Assembly (NCBI GenBank): GCA_964415675.1
Contig: CAYQBG010000006.1
Location: 124,001 to 188,000 of the forward strand
Direction: 5' to 3'
Length of the DNA: 64,000 nucleotides
Source of the DNA: UBA5336 sp964415675
GTDB taxonomy: Bacteria > Pseudomonadota > Alphaproteobacteria > Caulobacterales > Hyphomonadaceae
In this document: positions 43,136 to 52,212 of the stretch, one piece after another
Numbering within the stretch: the first letter of the stretch is position 1
Layout: every line of letters starts with the position of its first letter
Notes under the pieces: model-generated
The model's database searches: none
Told to the model about the DNA's origin: nothing
The model's input: the letters and a program-made list of their open reading frames with translations, nothing else
Program-made: the position numbers and the translations under genes

Positions 43136-44320
43136 CTAGAACGCCATCACCTTGATCGCGTCGAAATTCTGGACACCGCCGCCCACGCGCTTGGTTGTGT
43201 AGAAGAGCACGTAAGGCTTGGCCGAGTAGGGGTCGCGCAGGACACGTGCGCCCTGGCGATCGACAACCAGGTAGCCACGGCGGAAGTCGCCAAAGGCGAT
43301 CGCCGCATTGCCCGTTCCGATATCGGGCATGTCCTCGACTTCCGTGACCGGATAACCCAGCAGTGTCGCTGCCTCACCGCCGGTGCCGGGCTGCCAAAGA
43401 TAGCGGCCGTCTACGTCCTTGAGCTTACGGACGGCCGACACGGTCCGACGGTTCATCACGAAACGCCCATTCGCGCGGTATTGCGATTTCGGCGCATAGA
43501 TCAGGTCGATCAGCTGATCGGCCGGGTCGGTCGCGGTAAAATCGCCCGGCACCGAGCCGATTTCCCCCCATTGGTGGCTGGCATCGGCGGTGATCGTGTA
43601 ATCGAGCAAACCCTTGGGCTTGCCGAGACCGTCACCCGTCACGAAAGCAGCGCTTTCCTGCGCCGAGAAGGCCGCTTCCACCTCATCTGCCAGCCATTCA
43701 TCGATATCGGCATAACTGTCTTCAAGCAGCGTCTGCGTGGCCGCCGGCATGGCATAGAGTTCCCCGGCCGGAAACTCCAGGAGCGCCAGGTTCGGCGCCG
43801 TGGTCTGCGCACGCGCATCCGTCTCGCCGCTCCAGGCCGCAGCCGCACCAAGGCCCACAGGCTTCTTGTAAATGCCCGCCGAGGTCTGGCGCACAGTGGC
43901 AATCGCGCGCATCGGGGAAGCGGCCTGCAGGCGCGCCTCGATCATGCGGTCGAGCTCCGGCGGGGCGACATAGCCGCCCTGCTCATCACTCCCGGTATTC
44001 AGGGACTTGGTATCAAGCCGGGCAAGGCCGCTCTCGTCGCCCCCACGCAGATAGTGCTGCCAGGCGGCCTGACGCTCATTGTCAGCGGGATCGAGATCCG
44101 ACTTTGCCGACAGTGCTGGCTGCGCATTCTTCAGGCTGAGTGCCTCAAGCCGCCGATCGATCCGTTTGAGACGCTCATCGGTCAGCGGATCGCTCGCGCC
44201 TTTCGCTTCCATCTCATCGAGACGGGCATCATTGGCCTGCATATAGGCCTCGAAGGCGGCCATCAGTTCGGCATTCGCCGCACCGCCATCGCCATAAGCC
44301 ATTTTCGTTTCCTTGGTCAT
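43136..44320 (-). CDS. GTA gp5-like major capsid protein (HK97 fold)
   Basis: The start is ATG at 44320 (MTKETKMAYGDGG), 9 bases after GGGAG. The 394 residues have an N-terminal coiled-coil scaffold region (DARLDEMEAKGASDPLTDER, LKRIDRRLEALSL) that the protease removes in related particles. The HK97-type shell domain follows (TGSDEQGGYVAPPELDRMIE, AWSGETDARAQT, FVTGDGLGKPKGLLDY). A hairpin terminator follows at 43077-43116. Confidence 0.95.
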   Translation of the reverse strand: MTKETKMAYGDGGAANAELMAAFEAYMQANDARLDEMEAKGASDPLTDERLKRIDRRLEALSLKNAQPALSAKSDLDPADNERQAAWQHYLRGGDESGLARLDTKSLNTGSDEQGGYVAPPELDRMIEARLQAASPMRAIATVRQTSAGIYKKPVGLGAAAAWSGETDARAQTTAPNLALLEFPAGELYAMPAATQTLLEDSYADIDEWLADEVEAAFSAQESAAFVTGDGLGKPKGLLDYTITADASHQWGEIGSVPGDFTATDPADQLIDLIYAPKSQYRANGRFVMNRRTVSAVRKLKDVDGRYLWQPGTGGEAATLLGYPVTEVEDMPDIGTGNAAIAFGDFRRGYLVVDRQGARVLRDPYSAKPYVLFYTTKRVGGGVQNFDAIKVMAF

Positions 44321-44361
44321 GTCATCTCCCATTCCACCAAGCCAGTTGTTCCTTGCCGCCA

Positions 44362-44775
44362 TCAGGCCGCGCGCGCTGTGTCTGCCGAGACCTGCTGCAG
44401 CCGCGCACCGGGCTGCATGGGTCGGGAGACCAGTGAGATTTCGATCAGGTCGATATCGATGAGGTCGCGACCCCGCGTACGACGCGCGCGCCACAATCTC
44501 GGTCGGAAGCCGATCGAAAGTCCGTCCAGTCCGGTGCGGAGCAATCGCTGCGCGCCGTCAGACTCAACCAACCCGCGCACGAACAGGCCGTAGCCATCTT
44601 CGACCACTCGTACCCACTGACCGGCCCGCGCGCCGCTGCGATGCTGGAGCAGAAGCTCTGGCGCGCGGGCCTGTCTCAGGCTGCGGGCAAAGGCCCCGGC
44701 CCGGATCACGTCGCCTGACAGGTCCTCGACCCCGAAGACGGCCGCATAACCTTCGATAAGCACCGGATTATTCAT
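44362..44775 (-). CDS. GTA gp4-like prohead protease
   Basis: A 137-residue HK97-type prohead protease. Conserved His in LLLQHRSGARAGQW and Ser in LDGLSIGFRPRLWRARR form the expected catalytic residues, with IEISLVSRPMQPGARL near the end. It cleaves the capsid scaffold arm. It overlaps the gp3.5-like gene by 4 bases and is 41 bases from the capsid start. Confidence 0.92.
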   Translation of the reverse strand: MNNPVLIEGYAAVFGVEDLSGDVIRAGAFARSLRQARAPELLLQHRSGARAGQWVRVVEDGYGLFVRGLVESDGAQRLLRTGLDGLSIGFRPRLWRARRTRGRDLIDIDLIEISLVSRPMQPGARLQQVSADTARAA

Positions 44776-45008
44776 GGCTGGCGCTCCAGGCGCTGCTCGA
44801 TCCGGTCAAGCTGGGCGTCGATATGCTCCAGCTTCGTTTCAAGGCGGGCCAGACGGACCGGCTCGGCCCTGGCAGCGTGCTGCGCCTGTTCCAGTGCGGC
44901 AAGCCGCTCAGCCGCACCGCCCGCCCAGAGCAGGACCGCCCCGAACTGGGCGGTGACTGCAAGCAACACGCCAAAGCTGATCTTCCGGTCCAGAGTGGCC
45001 GTGGTCAT
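44772..45008 (-). CDS. GTA gp3.5-like small membrane/coiled-coil protein
   Basis: A 78-residue protein with a hydrophobic segment (FGVLLAVTAQFGAVLLWAGG) and a C-terminal coiled coil (RLARLETKLEHIDAQLDRIE). GTA clusters typically carry such a small gene between portal and protease. The function is not established. It overlaps portal and protease genes by 4 bases each. Confidence 0.8.
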   Translation of the reverse strand: MTTATLDRKISFGVLLAVTAQFGAVLLWAGGAAERLAALEQAQHAARAEPVRLARLETKLEHIDAQLDRIEQRLERQP

Positions 45009-46141
45009 GTCGCCCTCCCATTTGACGGGAGCGGCCCGGCCAGCGCGCGCTTTTCCGCGTCGCTCAGAAAGCCGACCGCGTCGATCCGCGCCCAGGCCTC
45101 GGCGCGCTCAGCTGCGAGCGCCGCAACACGTCCGGCCACCGGGCGCACCTCGGCCCCGTCAAATCGCGGACCCAGCCAGGCTGACAGCGCGCCCGCCATC
45201 TTTTCGGCCAGCGGCAGCACCGACATCTTCCAGAAGGCGCCATTGGCTTCGCGGTAATTGGAGTATGTGTTGTCGCCGGGAATACCGAGCAGCATGGGCG
45301 GTATGCCAAAAGCGAGCGCGATTTCCCTTGCCGCCGTGTGACGCGCTTCCAGGAAGTCCATATCCGCTGGCGACATCGACATGGGTTTCCAGTCAAGCCC
45401 GCCCTCCAGCAAAAGGGGCCGGCCCGCATTCGCCGCGCCGGTGTGCGCGCTCTCCAACTCGCCCTTGAGGCGCTCGAACTGCTCATCGGTCATCCGCGCA
45501 TCACCCTTGCCATAGACGAGAGCGCCGGACGGGCGTGCGGAATTGTCGATCAGCGCTTTCTGCCAGTCCGCCCCGCCATTGTGCAGGTCCAGCGCGCGCC
45601 GCGCCGTTGCAAGCGGCGCAAGGCCCAGCACATCGTCGAGGGGGTTGAAAAGTTTCAGGTGCAGGACAGGCAGCCAGCCATCGCTGGTGCGGCCAATGGT
45701 GCGGCGCGAATGGCCGACATCATAGCTCCAGCCCTCGATCCAGCCATTATAGCCGGCAACCGGCTTCATACGGTCTGGTCGAAGCGAGAACAAAGCGCCC
45801 GGCGGCTCGTCTTCGGCCAGTTGGGCGGCTTCCAGATAGGCATTCCCCGTGATCTGAAGATGGGAATAGAAAGCCTCCAGAAGGCTGCGCCCTTCCTGGC
45901 CGGGCGCCGGGCGCGACAACAGGTCCTGGAGCCGCTCATCCTCGCTCGCCAGCGGCACCGAGGCGGCGGCTTCAGCCAGCATCCGAACGCAGCGATAGGC
46001 GACCGGATTGCCCGCATACCCATCGCGGGCAAGCGCTGTGGGTGTTCGGCTTCCCCAGCGCGGCGCCGCAAGCTGAGCGAGGGCAACCAGCGGCCCACCC
46101 GCCGATTTCTCGTCCTTCGTATCCTGCCAGGGCCATCTCAT
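45005..46141 (-). CDS. GTA gp3-like portal protein
   Basis: A 378-residue HK97-type portal protein (GNPVAYRCVRMLAEAAASVP, LLSRPAPGQEGRSLLEAFYS, FGIPPMLLGIPGDNTYSNYR). It forms the ring through which DNA enters the head. It is the first gene of the structural operon (portal to gp15). The divergent ParA gene starts 218 bases away. That spacer must hold the promoters for both; a short inverted repeat GTCCCT/AGGGAC (46236-46263) is visible in it. Confidence 0.94.
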   Translation of the reverse strand: MRWPWQDTKDEKSAGGPLVALAQLAAPRWGSRTPTALARDGYAGNPVAYRCVRMLAEAAASVPLASEDERLQDLLSRPAPGQEGRSLLEAFYSHLQITGNAYLEAAQLAEDEPPGALFSLRPDRMKPVAGYNGWIEGWSYDVGHSRRTIGRTSDGWLPVLHLKLFNPLDDVLGLAPLATARRALDLHNGGADWQKALIDNSARPSGALVYGKGDARMTDEQFERLKGELESAHTGAANAGRPLLLEGGLDWKPMSMSPADMDFLEARHTAAREIALAFGIPPMLLGIPGDNTYSNYREANGAFWKMSVLPLAEKMAGALSAWLGPRFDGAEVRPVAGRVAALAAERAEAWARIDAVGFLSDAEKRALAGPLPSNGRAT

Positions 46142-46359
46142 GCGCCGCTCCCATCTGGTTCGTCCGAGCTTGATGAGGTTTTACCCGAACCCGGCATGCG
46201 GTCGGACAGACAGGCTGGCGAACCCAAGAGAATCAGTCCCTTGGCTGGTTTTCAATCAGGGACAGGGCTGCGCGAGTTCATCCTCTGACGCTTGGGCATG
46301 GAAAGTCCGGCCGGCTTTCGCTAGTGTCCCGCCTCTTTCACTGAGGATTCGAAAGCCAC

Positions 46360-47256
46360 ATGACTGGACAGATTATCACCGTTGCCAATTCCAAGGGCGG
46401 CGTCGGCAAGACGACCACATGCGTCAGCCTTGCGGAAGGATTTGCCGCAGAAGGCCGCAAGGTGCTTCTCATCGACTTGGACATGCAGGCGAATGCCTCC
46501 ATGCTCGTTTTCGGAGCTGAGGGAGACGAGCGTTTGTTCCAGGCGATCTCGGAAGAAAAGACCGTGACGGAATATCTCAACGAAAATTTCTTCGGTGAAG
46601 CACTGGTACCCCTGTCAGAATTCGTCACGCCGCGCGCCAGCGATGTCAGCCATGCCGGCCGCCAGCTCGATATCAGCCTCGTCGCCTCATCACCCGGCCT
46701 GCGCCGGACCGAGCGCGAGCTCATTTATGTCCTGACCGAAAAAGGCTACGCGATGCGTGCGATTGAAAGCCGTGTCGGCAACCGGCTCAGGCGCGATCTC
46801 AACAAGCTGCGCGAAGAGTATGACATGATCATCTGCGATTGCCCGCCGGGCATTTCCGCCATGACCGAGTCGGTCCTCGCAACGTCCGACCTCATCATCG
46901 TGCCTACGATACCGGACTTCATGTCGACCCTGGGCCTCGACCTGTTCACCGGCGACGTCATGGGCCATCTGCGCGACCGGGGCGTTGAACGCAAGCCGCT
47001 CGTGCTTGCCACGCGTTACACAAGCTCGCCGCACCAGCGGATCGTCCTCAAGGCGATGAATGAGGGCGGCGACGATCCCGACAGCGAGTATACGCTTCTG
47101 GAAACAACGATTCCATCTTCGCCCGACTTTGCGGTCAACCCGATTGAACTCGGCGTCAAGCCGACACTGGGGCAGAAATGGGGCGGTGACGCCCTCGTCA
47201 TCCTCAATGCCCTCCTCATGGAAGTGAAGGACCATCTGCATGAGCCTGCTCATTGA
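46360..47256 (+). CDS. ParA-type ATPase inserted in the GTA cluster
   Basis: A 298-residue ATPase. The deviant Walker A motif KGGVGKTT is at 12-19, Walker A' in VLLIDLDMQANAS around residue 41, and Walker B MIICD at 156-160. The C-terminal part is divergent from plasmid ParA proteins. ParA ATPases bind nonspecific DNA and move cargo (plasmids, chromosome origins, carboxysomes) with a partner that stimulates ATP hydrolysis. There is no ParB or parS visible. It is the only plus-strand operon between terminase and portal, and its reading overlaps the partner gene by 17 bases. Confidence 0.92.
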   Translation: MTGQIITVANSKGGVGKTTTCVSLAEGFAAEGRKVLLIDLDMQANASMLVFGAEGDERLFQAISEEKTVTEYLNENFFGEALVPLSEFVTPRASDVSHAGRQLDISLVASSPGLRRTERELIYVLTEKGYAMRAIESRVGNRLRRDLNKLREEYDMIICDCPPGISAMTESVLATSDLIIVPTIPDFMSTLGLDLFTGDVMGHLRDRGVERKPLVLATRYTSSPHQRIVLKAMNEGGDDPDSEYTLLETTIPSSPDFAVNPIELGVKPTLGQKWGGDALVILNALLMEVKDHLHEPAH

Positions 47257-47680
47257 CGGAAAGGCCGCCATGTCGGCCATGCTGCGCGCGCCTGAAACCT
47301 TCCGGCGGATCAAGGACAATGACTGGGCGCTTTCCGCGCGCCAGCTGGCGAAGAAACAGCTGATCGCCGGGCGTCAGAAGGTTGCAGATATCGCAGCGAT
47401 CCGGGATGCGCTCGGCGACGATATCTTCGACAAGACGCTGGAGTCTCTGACGACCAACCAAGCCAAGCAGCTCGCCGCCCGTATAGACAGGGACAAAAGC
47501 CAGGGTGACTTCAGGTCCGGATCCGAGGCGGTCGCTCATGTGCGCACACTTCTGGAAGGCAAGCCCGCCACGGGGGGCGGAAAAGTCCGGCAGGAACGCC
47601 CCCGCGAAGCGGTGACTGCCGACGCTGGCGAACCGCCCAAGCGCTATCTTGGCCGCAAGGCCTTCCGGACCGGGCGCTAA
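47240..47680 (+). CDS. Small partner protein of the GTA-embedded ParA, unknown family
   Basis: A 146-residue protein starting inside the ParA gene (17-base overlap), so translation is coupled. The first 100 residues are helical (MSLLIDGKAAMSAMLRAPET, FRRIKDNDWALSARQLAKKQ); a linker follows (GKPATGGGKVRQERP) and a basic end KRYLGRKAFRTGR. It has no ParB, helix-turn-helix or KorB features I recognise. Many ParA partners are small, with basic tails that trigger ATP hydrolysis, and the order ParA then partner fits such a pair. It ends 3 bases from the converging terminase stop. Confidence 0.8.
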   Translation: MSLLIDGKAAMSAMLRAPETFRRIKDNDWALSARQLAKKQLIAGRQKVADIAAIRDALGDDIFDKTLESLTTNQAKQLAARIDRDKSQGDFRSGSEAVAHVRTLLEGKPATGGGKVRQERPREAVTADAGEPPKRYLGRKAFRTGR

Positions 47681-47683
47681 ACG

Positions 47684-49000
47684 TCAGACCGTGCGCACTC
47701 TCGGCGCATCGCGGCGATCCAGCATCAAGGCCCAGACCGCCCAGACAAGGGCATCGACACGATCCGGCGAACCTGCCTGGCCCTGTGTGCCGAACGAACA
47801 CAGTTCCGCCTCAAGGTGAGACAGGCCCGGCACATGCGCAACAGCGCCGCGCGCATAGAGGGCCGATACGGGCACCGCCCGATCGCGCTTGCTGACGCGG
47901 GCATGGACCAACCGGACAGGGATATCGCAGCCGGCTGAGCGGAGCGTGTGCCGGATCATTTCTCCTCCCTGATTGGCTTCTGCGACAATACTGTGTGCGC
48001 CTAAGTGGCGGGCGAGCGCGACCACCCGCGCACTCCAGTCAATGGGCGACAATCCCTGCGCACTCGAATCGCCGAGAATGAAACAGCGCGCATCAACCCC
48101 TGCCGCCTTTGAGCGTCCTGCCGCCACGATCCCGCAGGCATCCGACGTGGGTGACGCGCCCGCCGGCGGATCGACGGCCACTACCACTTCCTCGAATGTC
48201 TCAGGCGTTGTCGATGCCATGACGCTCGCGACCAGTGACCGAGTCCACAGGCAGCCTTCCTCGGCTTCCAGCAATTCACCATCCAGTTCCTGGCGCCCGA
48301 GCCGGGTGCCGCCATAGGCGCGCTCGATCGCGTCCAGAAATCCGGCGGCAAGATTGTGCGCATTCTCGGATGTTCGGGCATGCGTGACGGCGCATGCCGG
48401 CTCATCAACAAGCCGGCGGATCAGCCCGATGGGCCGGGGCGTCGTCGTGACCATGGCGCGCGGCGCTCCTCCCAGCCGAAGCGCAAATTGCAACATGTCC
48501 CAGCAGGCATCGGGATAGCTCCAGGCCGCCACCTCATCGCACCAGGCCACATCGAATTGCGGTCCACGCAAACTGTCTGGGTCTTCCGATGAAAACGCGA
48601 AGGCTTCTGCGCCATTGTCAAAATGGAGGCGGCGACGCGACACATCGTAGACAGGTGGCGGAGCACCAAAACGATAGGCTAGGGCCCGCAGCCCCGAAGG
48701 CCCCTCGATCATCACTTCGCGCACATCTGCCAGGGCCGGTCCGATAAGCGCCGCTCTGCGCGCGCCGCCATACAGCAGCGCAAATCGCAGCCATTCAGCC
48801 CCTGCCCGGGTCTTGCCGGAGCCGCGTCCGCCAAGGAACAGCCAGGTGCGCCAATCGCCCGCGGGCGGGCGCTGGGCTGGCAGGGCCTGGCGCAGGAACG
48901 GCACATACATGAGCTTGTGCAATTGCGCCCGGCTCATATCCTCGATGGCCAGAGCGCCCCAATCCATAGTCCAGTCGTTCCAGTCTGCCACATACGCCAT
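47684..49000 (-). CDS. GTA gp2-like large terminase
   Basis: A 438-residue terminase. The ATPase motif GGRGSGKT (57-64) and the second acidic motif in VAWCDEVAAWS drive packaging. The nuclease domain has acidic motifs in VVVAVDPPAG and DRVDALVWAVW. It packages DNA into GTA heads. It lies 1.5 kb from the portal gene, with the ParA pair in between. In the GTA order I know, these genes adjoin. A short hairpin (CCCTC/GAGGG) at 49013-49025 sits by its ribosome site. Confidence 0.95.
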   Translation of the reverse strand: MAYVADWNDWTMDWGALAIEDMSRAQLHKLMYVPFLRQALPAQRPPAGDWRTWLFLGGRGSGKTRAGAEWLRFALLYGGARRAALIGPALADVREVMIEGPSGLRALAYRFGAPPPVYDVSRRRLHFDNGAEAFAFSSEDPDSLRGPQFDVAWCDEVAAWSYPDACWDMLQFALRLGGAPRAMVTTTPRPIGLIRRLVDEPACAVTHARTSENAHNLAAGFLDAIERAYGGTRLGRQELDGELLEAEEGCLWTRSLVASVMASTTPETFEEVVVAVDPPAGASPTSDACGIVAAGRSKAAGVDARCFILGDSSAQGLSPIDWSARVVALARHLGAHSIVAEANQGGEMIRHTLRSAGCDIPVRLVHARVSKRDRAVPVSALYARGAVAHVPGLSHLEAELCSFGTQGQAGSPDRVDALVWAVWALMLDRRDAPRVRTV

Positions 49001-49100
49001 AGGCCAATCTCTCCCTCATTGAGGGTGGCGAGGATGGATCAATCAGGCATGCAGTGGGGCCCAGAGTGTCCAGTTGGCCGGAGCGACGGGGCCCTGTCCG

Positions 49101-50330
49101 TCAGCCGGTCCAGTCTTGTGCCGCGTTCAGGAGCGCCATCCGGTCAAGGGTGAAATCGGATCTGATCCACGCATCCTTGAGTCGCGCCAGCATCTGACCG
49201 ATCTCCGGGCCTTCCAGCCCCAGCCCTTTGATGTCGTCACCGCCCACCGGGAAATCGGGAACCGGCCAGTCGCGGGCAATTGTGAGAGCGCGGCGAAGAT
49301 CGCCCGGCGACGCCCCTGCCAACGTCGCGCCGAGCAGCAGCGTATCGACAAAACTCGTCTCGCCCAGAGCGTACCGCGCCGCACGCAAGGCTGGTTCGGT
49401 CGCCGTAGCGGCTGGTCCCTGACCAGCCTTCGTCCAGGCGCGCAGCCTGTCCGATTCCGCATTGGACAACCTTGCATGGGAGATGAAATGCGCCATGATT
49501 GGTTGCTCCTGACCGGTGAGCGCCATCAGTCGCCGCATCGGATCGGGCGCCTCTCCCAGACCGGTTTCCAGGTCCACCAGCCTTTCAAGCCGCGCGACAC
49601 CGTGACGTCCATCATGGCGCGGCAGGAGTTCGTCCAGGACGCCACAGGCCTGCATCGCCGCGACTGATTTCTTTGGGTCAGGCGCGCCCAGCAGCCTCTT
49701 GAATTCCTTCCAGATACGCTCCGCAGCGATCACCTTCAGGCCCGCCCTCTGGCGGGCGCAGGCCTCCAGGCCCGCCTCGTCGATGTCCGCGCCATACCAT
49801 GCGTTGAACCGGAAGAATCTCAGGATACGAAGATAATCCTCGCGCAGTCGGTCATCCGGGTTTCCGATAAAGATGATCCGGCCGGAATATGCGTCCCCGA
49901 CACCGCCACCGACGGGGTCGTGGATGCGGCCATCGGGCTCGGCATAGAGCGCATTCAGCCTGAAATCGCGGCGCTGCGCATCCTCGGCCCAGTCCTCAGT
50001 ATAAGCGATCACTGCCCGCCGGCCATCGGTTTCCACATCCCTGCGCAGGGTCGTGATCTCGAAGGGGTGGCCGGCCTTGATCGCCGTAATCGTCCCATGA
50101 TCGATTCCTGTCGGGACCACACGGATCCCTGCCGCGACAAGTGCGTCTGCCGCCCTCTGCGGCACCAGCTGCGTGGCGATGTCGATATCGTCGACCGGCC
50201 GATTCATGAGCGTATTGCGCACGCACCCGCCCACAAAGCGTGACCCGCCCGGCCGTGCCGCCTCCAGGGCGGCAATGACCGCGCGCGTGGTGTCAGCGGC
50301 CAGCCAATCCGGGCAGCCGAGCGCCGCCAT
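49101..50330 (-). CDS. cca: CCA tRNA nucleotidyltransferase (poly(A) polymerase family)
   Basis: A 409-residue class II nucleotidyltransferase with the head-domain motif FVGGCVRNTLMNRPVDDIDI and the neck motifs DGRRAVIAYTEDWAEDAQRR and EDYLRILRFFRFNAWYG. It adds or repairs the CCA end of tRNAs. The tRNA-Thr in this window encodes its own CCA. It overlaps the upstream DUF6111-like gene by one base, in a series with a NUDIX and a DUF1285 gene. Confidence 0.93.
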   Translation of the reverse strand: MAALGCPDWLAADTTRAVIAALEAARPGGSRFVGGCVRNTLMNRPVDDIDIATQLVPQRAADALVAAGIRVVPTGIDHGTITAIKAGHPFEITTLRRDVETDGRRAVIAYTEDWAEDAQRRDFRLNALYAEPDGRIHDPVGGGVGDAYSGRIIFIGNPDDRLREDYLRILRFFRFNAWYGADIDEAGLEACARQRAGLKVIAAERIWKEFKRLLGAPDPKKSVAAMQACGVLDELLPRHDGRHGVARLERLVDLETGLGEAPDPMRRLMALTGQEQPIMAHFISHARLSNAESDRLRAWTKAGQGPAATATEPALRAARYALGETSFVDTLLLGATLAGASPGDLRRALTIARDWPVPDFPVGGDDIKGLGLEGPEIGQMLARLKDAWIRSDFTLDRMALLNAAQDWTG

Positions 50331-50731
50331 CAGTCAGGCTCATTGTCAGTTTCGCCGTCCCCCGAGGCATCGGGGTCCGCCTCCTGAGGCCCGGAAACCC
50401 CTCGCGCCTGCCCGCCAGGATCCTCGCGCGCCGGCATTCCGACGCCGCTCAGATCCTTCTCGCAAGGGACCGTCTGCGCCGGGATCAGAACGCCGTTCTC
50501 GAACCTTGCAGGCTGATAACATGTGTTGCGGTCCCGCTCGGTTGTCAGCGCGATCGCCAGCATCACCGCATATCCGGCAAAGGCCAGAACGACGCCGCTG
50601 CCAAAAAGGAGATTGAGCGGCCAGGTCTTTCGTCCCCTGACCTCGGCATCCATTACCAGGAGCCGATAAATTCCGTAAAGAATGAAGGGCAGCGTGAACA
50701 GTACGAATGAGATGACGAACTGTCTGGCCAT
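50330..50731 (-). CDS. DUF6111-like small membrane protein
   Basis: A 133-residue protein with two membrane segments near residues 5-25 and 40-62, then a soluble tail rich in Pro, Glu and Asp. The DUF6111 assignment rests on its position between the CoA pyrophosphatase and cca genes and on its two-helix layout. The function is unknown. Confidence 0.7.
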   Translation of the reverse strand: MARQFVISFVLFTLPFILYGIYRLLVMDAEVRGRKTWPLNLLFGSGVVLAFAGYAVMLAIALTTERDRNTCYQPARFENGVLIPAQTVPCEKDLSGVGMPAREDPGGQARGVSGPQEADPDASGDGETDNEPD

Positions 50732-50832
50732 GCGCTTTCGTCTCCAGTTCCGGTTGCGGGTACACTGTCATTACATAGAGACATTACGGCAAAGCAAAAG
50801 TGCGGCGCATCTTCCGCCTGAAAGCCGGGTCT

Positions 50833-51486
50833 CTAGTCCGGGGCGTAGAGTTCCTCCCAAAGCGTGCGGATGATTCCGGCCGTCACGCCCCAGATCCGAA
50901 ACCCGCCATGATAAATCTGGTAATAGTGCCGGGTCTGACCCTGCCATGTTCCGCTCTGGCGGTCATGATTGTGTGGATTCAGAAGGAAGCTGAGCGGCGT
51001 TTCAAACACAGCCGCGACTTCTGTCGGGCAGGGCACAGGCTCGAAGTCGGCCGGAAGCAGGCCGATGACCGGCACCACCCGGAAACCGGTCCCCGTCAGA
51101 TAGGGCTGCCCGCGCGCGATGAGGTCGACGGTTTCAGGATTGGTGCCCACTTCCTCATGCGCTTCGCGAAGCGCGGCGGCGACCTCATCGGCATCGATGG
51201 GGTCAACCTTGCCGCCCGGAAAAGCGACCTGGCCTGGATGTTTGGCCATTGTGTCAGGTCGGCGCGTCAGAAGAGCTGTCGGACCGCCCGGACGAGGGAT
51301 CAGCCCGATCAGCACACCTGCCGGCCGGATGGCGTGGATGTGCGCATCATCAAGAAAGTCGATATCGCCGCCCTCGGGCAGGCGTTGGGGCCCACTCAGC
51401 GGGTCCAGGCGCAAGCGGGCGCGCTCGACGAGGTCTTCAAGTGTGGTGAAGGGTGCCATAGGCCCCTCAATCAGCTCCGCCATCAT
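50833..51486 (-). CDS. NUDIX hydrolase of the CoA pyrophosphatase type
   Basis: A 217-residue NUDIX protein with the CoA pyrophosphatase signature LLTRRPDTMAKHPGQVAFPG followed by GKVDP, and the NUDIX helix REAHEEVG (107-114). Members hydrolyse CoA or its oxidised form. It overlaps the DUF1285 gene by 4 bases. Confidence 0.92.
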   Translation of the reverse strand: MMAELIEGPMAPFTTLEDLVERARLRLDPLSGPQRLPEGGDIDFLDDAHIHAIRPAGVLIGLIPRPGGPTALLTRRPDTMAKHPGQVAFPGGKVDPIDADEVAAALREAHEEVGTNPETVDLIARGQPYLTGTGFRVVPVIGLLPADFEPVPCPTEVAAVFETPLSFLLNPHNHDRQSGTWQGQTRHYYQIYHGGFRIWGVTAGIIRTLWEELYAPD

Positions 51487-52091
51487 GCGGCTGCCGGACC
51501 GATAACGAAGAATCGCCCCCGGCTCCAGACACCCATGCTCAGTCCGCCATCTTCAGGGTTCGCCACCGCAAGACCGGCGAGCTCGTAGAAAACCGGGCGC
51601 GTCAGCCTCGCGAAAAGCCGCCCGCGCACATGCAGATAGGGCCTCGGCTCAAGTGTTTCGGGATCATTCTCGACCCGTAATTCATCTTCCGGGCCGGCCA
51701 CAACCACATCCCCGACATTGGTCCGGAAGACCAGAGCTTTTTCGTCCTCCCGCTCAGTGGCCTGATCCATGCGCACGGCAAGAAATGGCACATCCGCAAC
51801 ATGGACAACGACTTTTTCATAAGGTGTGACGAGATAATGCTGGCCGTCATCCTCGCGCCGCAGGATCGTGGAGAACAACCGGACAAGTTTGGCCCGCTTG
51901 ATTTCCCCGCCCTCGTGCCACCAGCGCCCCTGCCTGTCGATAGACATGCCAATATCGCTGCACCGCTCAGGGTTCCACAGATGCACCGGCGGCAATTTTG
52001 CCGGGTCAGTCGGATCGGGAATGATCTCCGACAGGACCTGTTCCAGGCTCGGTATGGAATTCGCACTGGATTTCAAATCATGCTCCGCCAT
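51483..52091 (-). CDS. DUF1285 family protein
   Basis: A 202-residue protein with the DUF1285 pattern (IGMSIDRQGRWWHEGGEIKR, VAVNPEDG-like end region, and ALVFRTNVGDVVVAGPEDEL). It leads the series DUF1285, NUDIX, DUF6111, cca. The function is not known. It is divergent from the MoxR gene at 52213. Confidence 0.85.
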   Translation of the reverse strand: MAEHDLKSSANSIPSLEQVLSEIIPDPTDPAKLPPVHLWNPERCSDIGMSIDRQGRWWHEGGEIKRAKLVRLFSTILRREDDGQHYLVTPYEKVVVHVADVPFLAVRMDQATEREDEKALVFRTNVGDVVVAGPEDELRVENDPETLEPRPYLHVRGRLFARLTRPVFYELAGLAVANPEDGGLSMGVWSRGRFFVIGPAAA

Positions 52092-52212
52092 AGTTTTGCT
52101 CTAACTCATTGCTTTGACCACACAAGCCAAGTTAGGCCGCATTGGTCATTGCCCAAATCGACAAGGCAATCGCAAAGTGCCACGAACCGCTGAGAGGAAA
52201 GGCCTTCCGTAT

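Noticed and set aside
46360..47680. ParA pair as part of an integrated plasmid or prophage
   Set aside because: No ParB, replication, integrase or attachment sequences are visible nearby, and the flanking genes are GTA genes.
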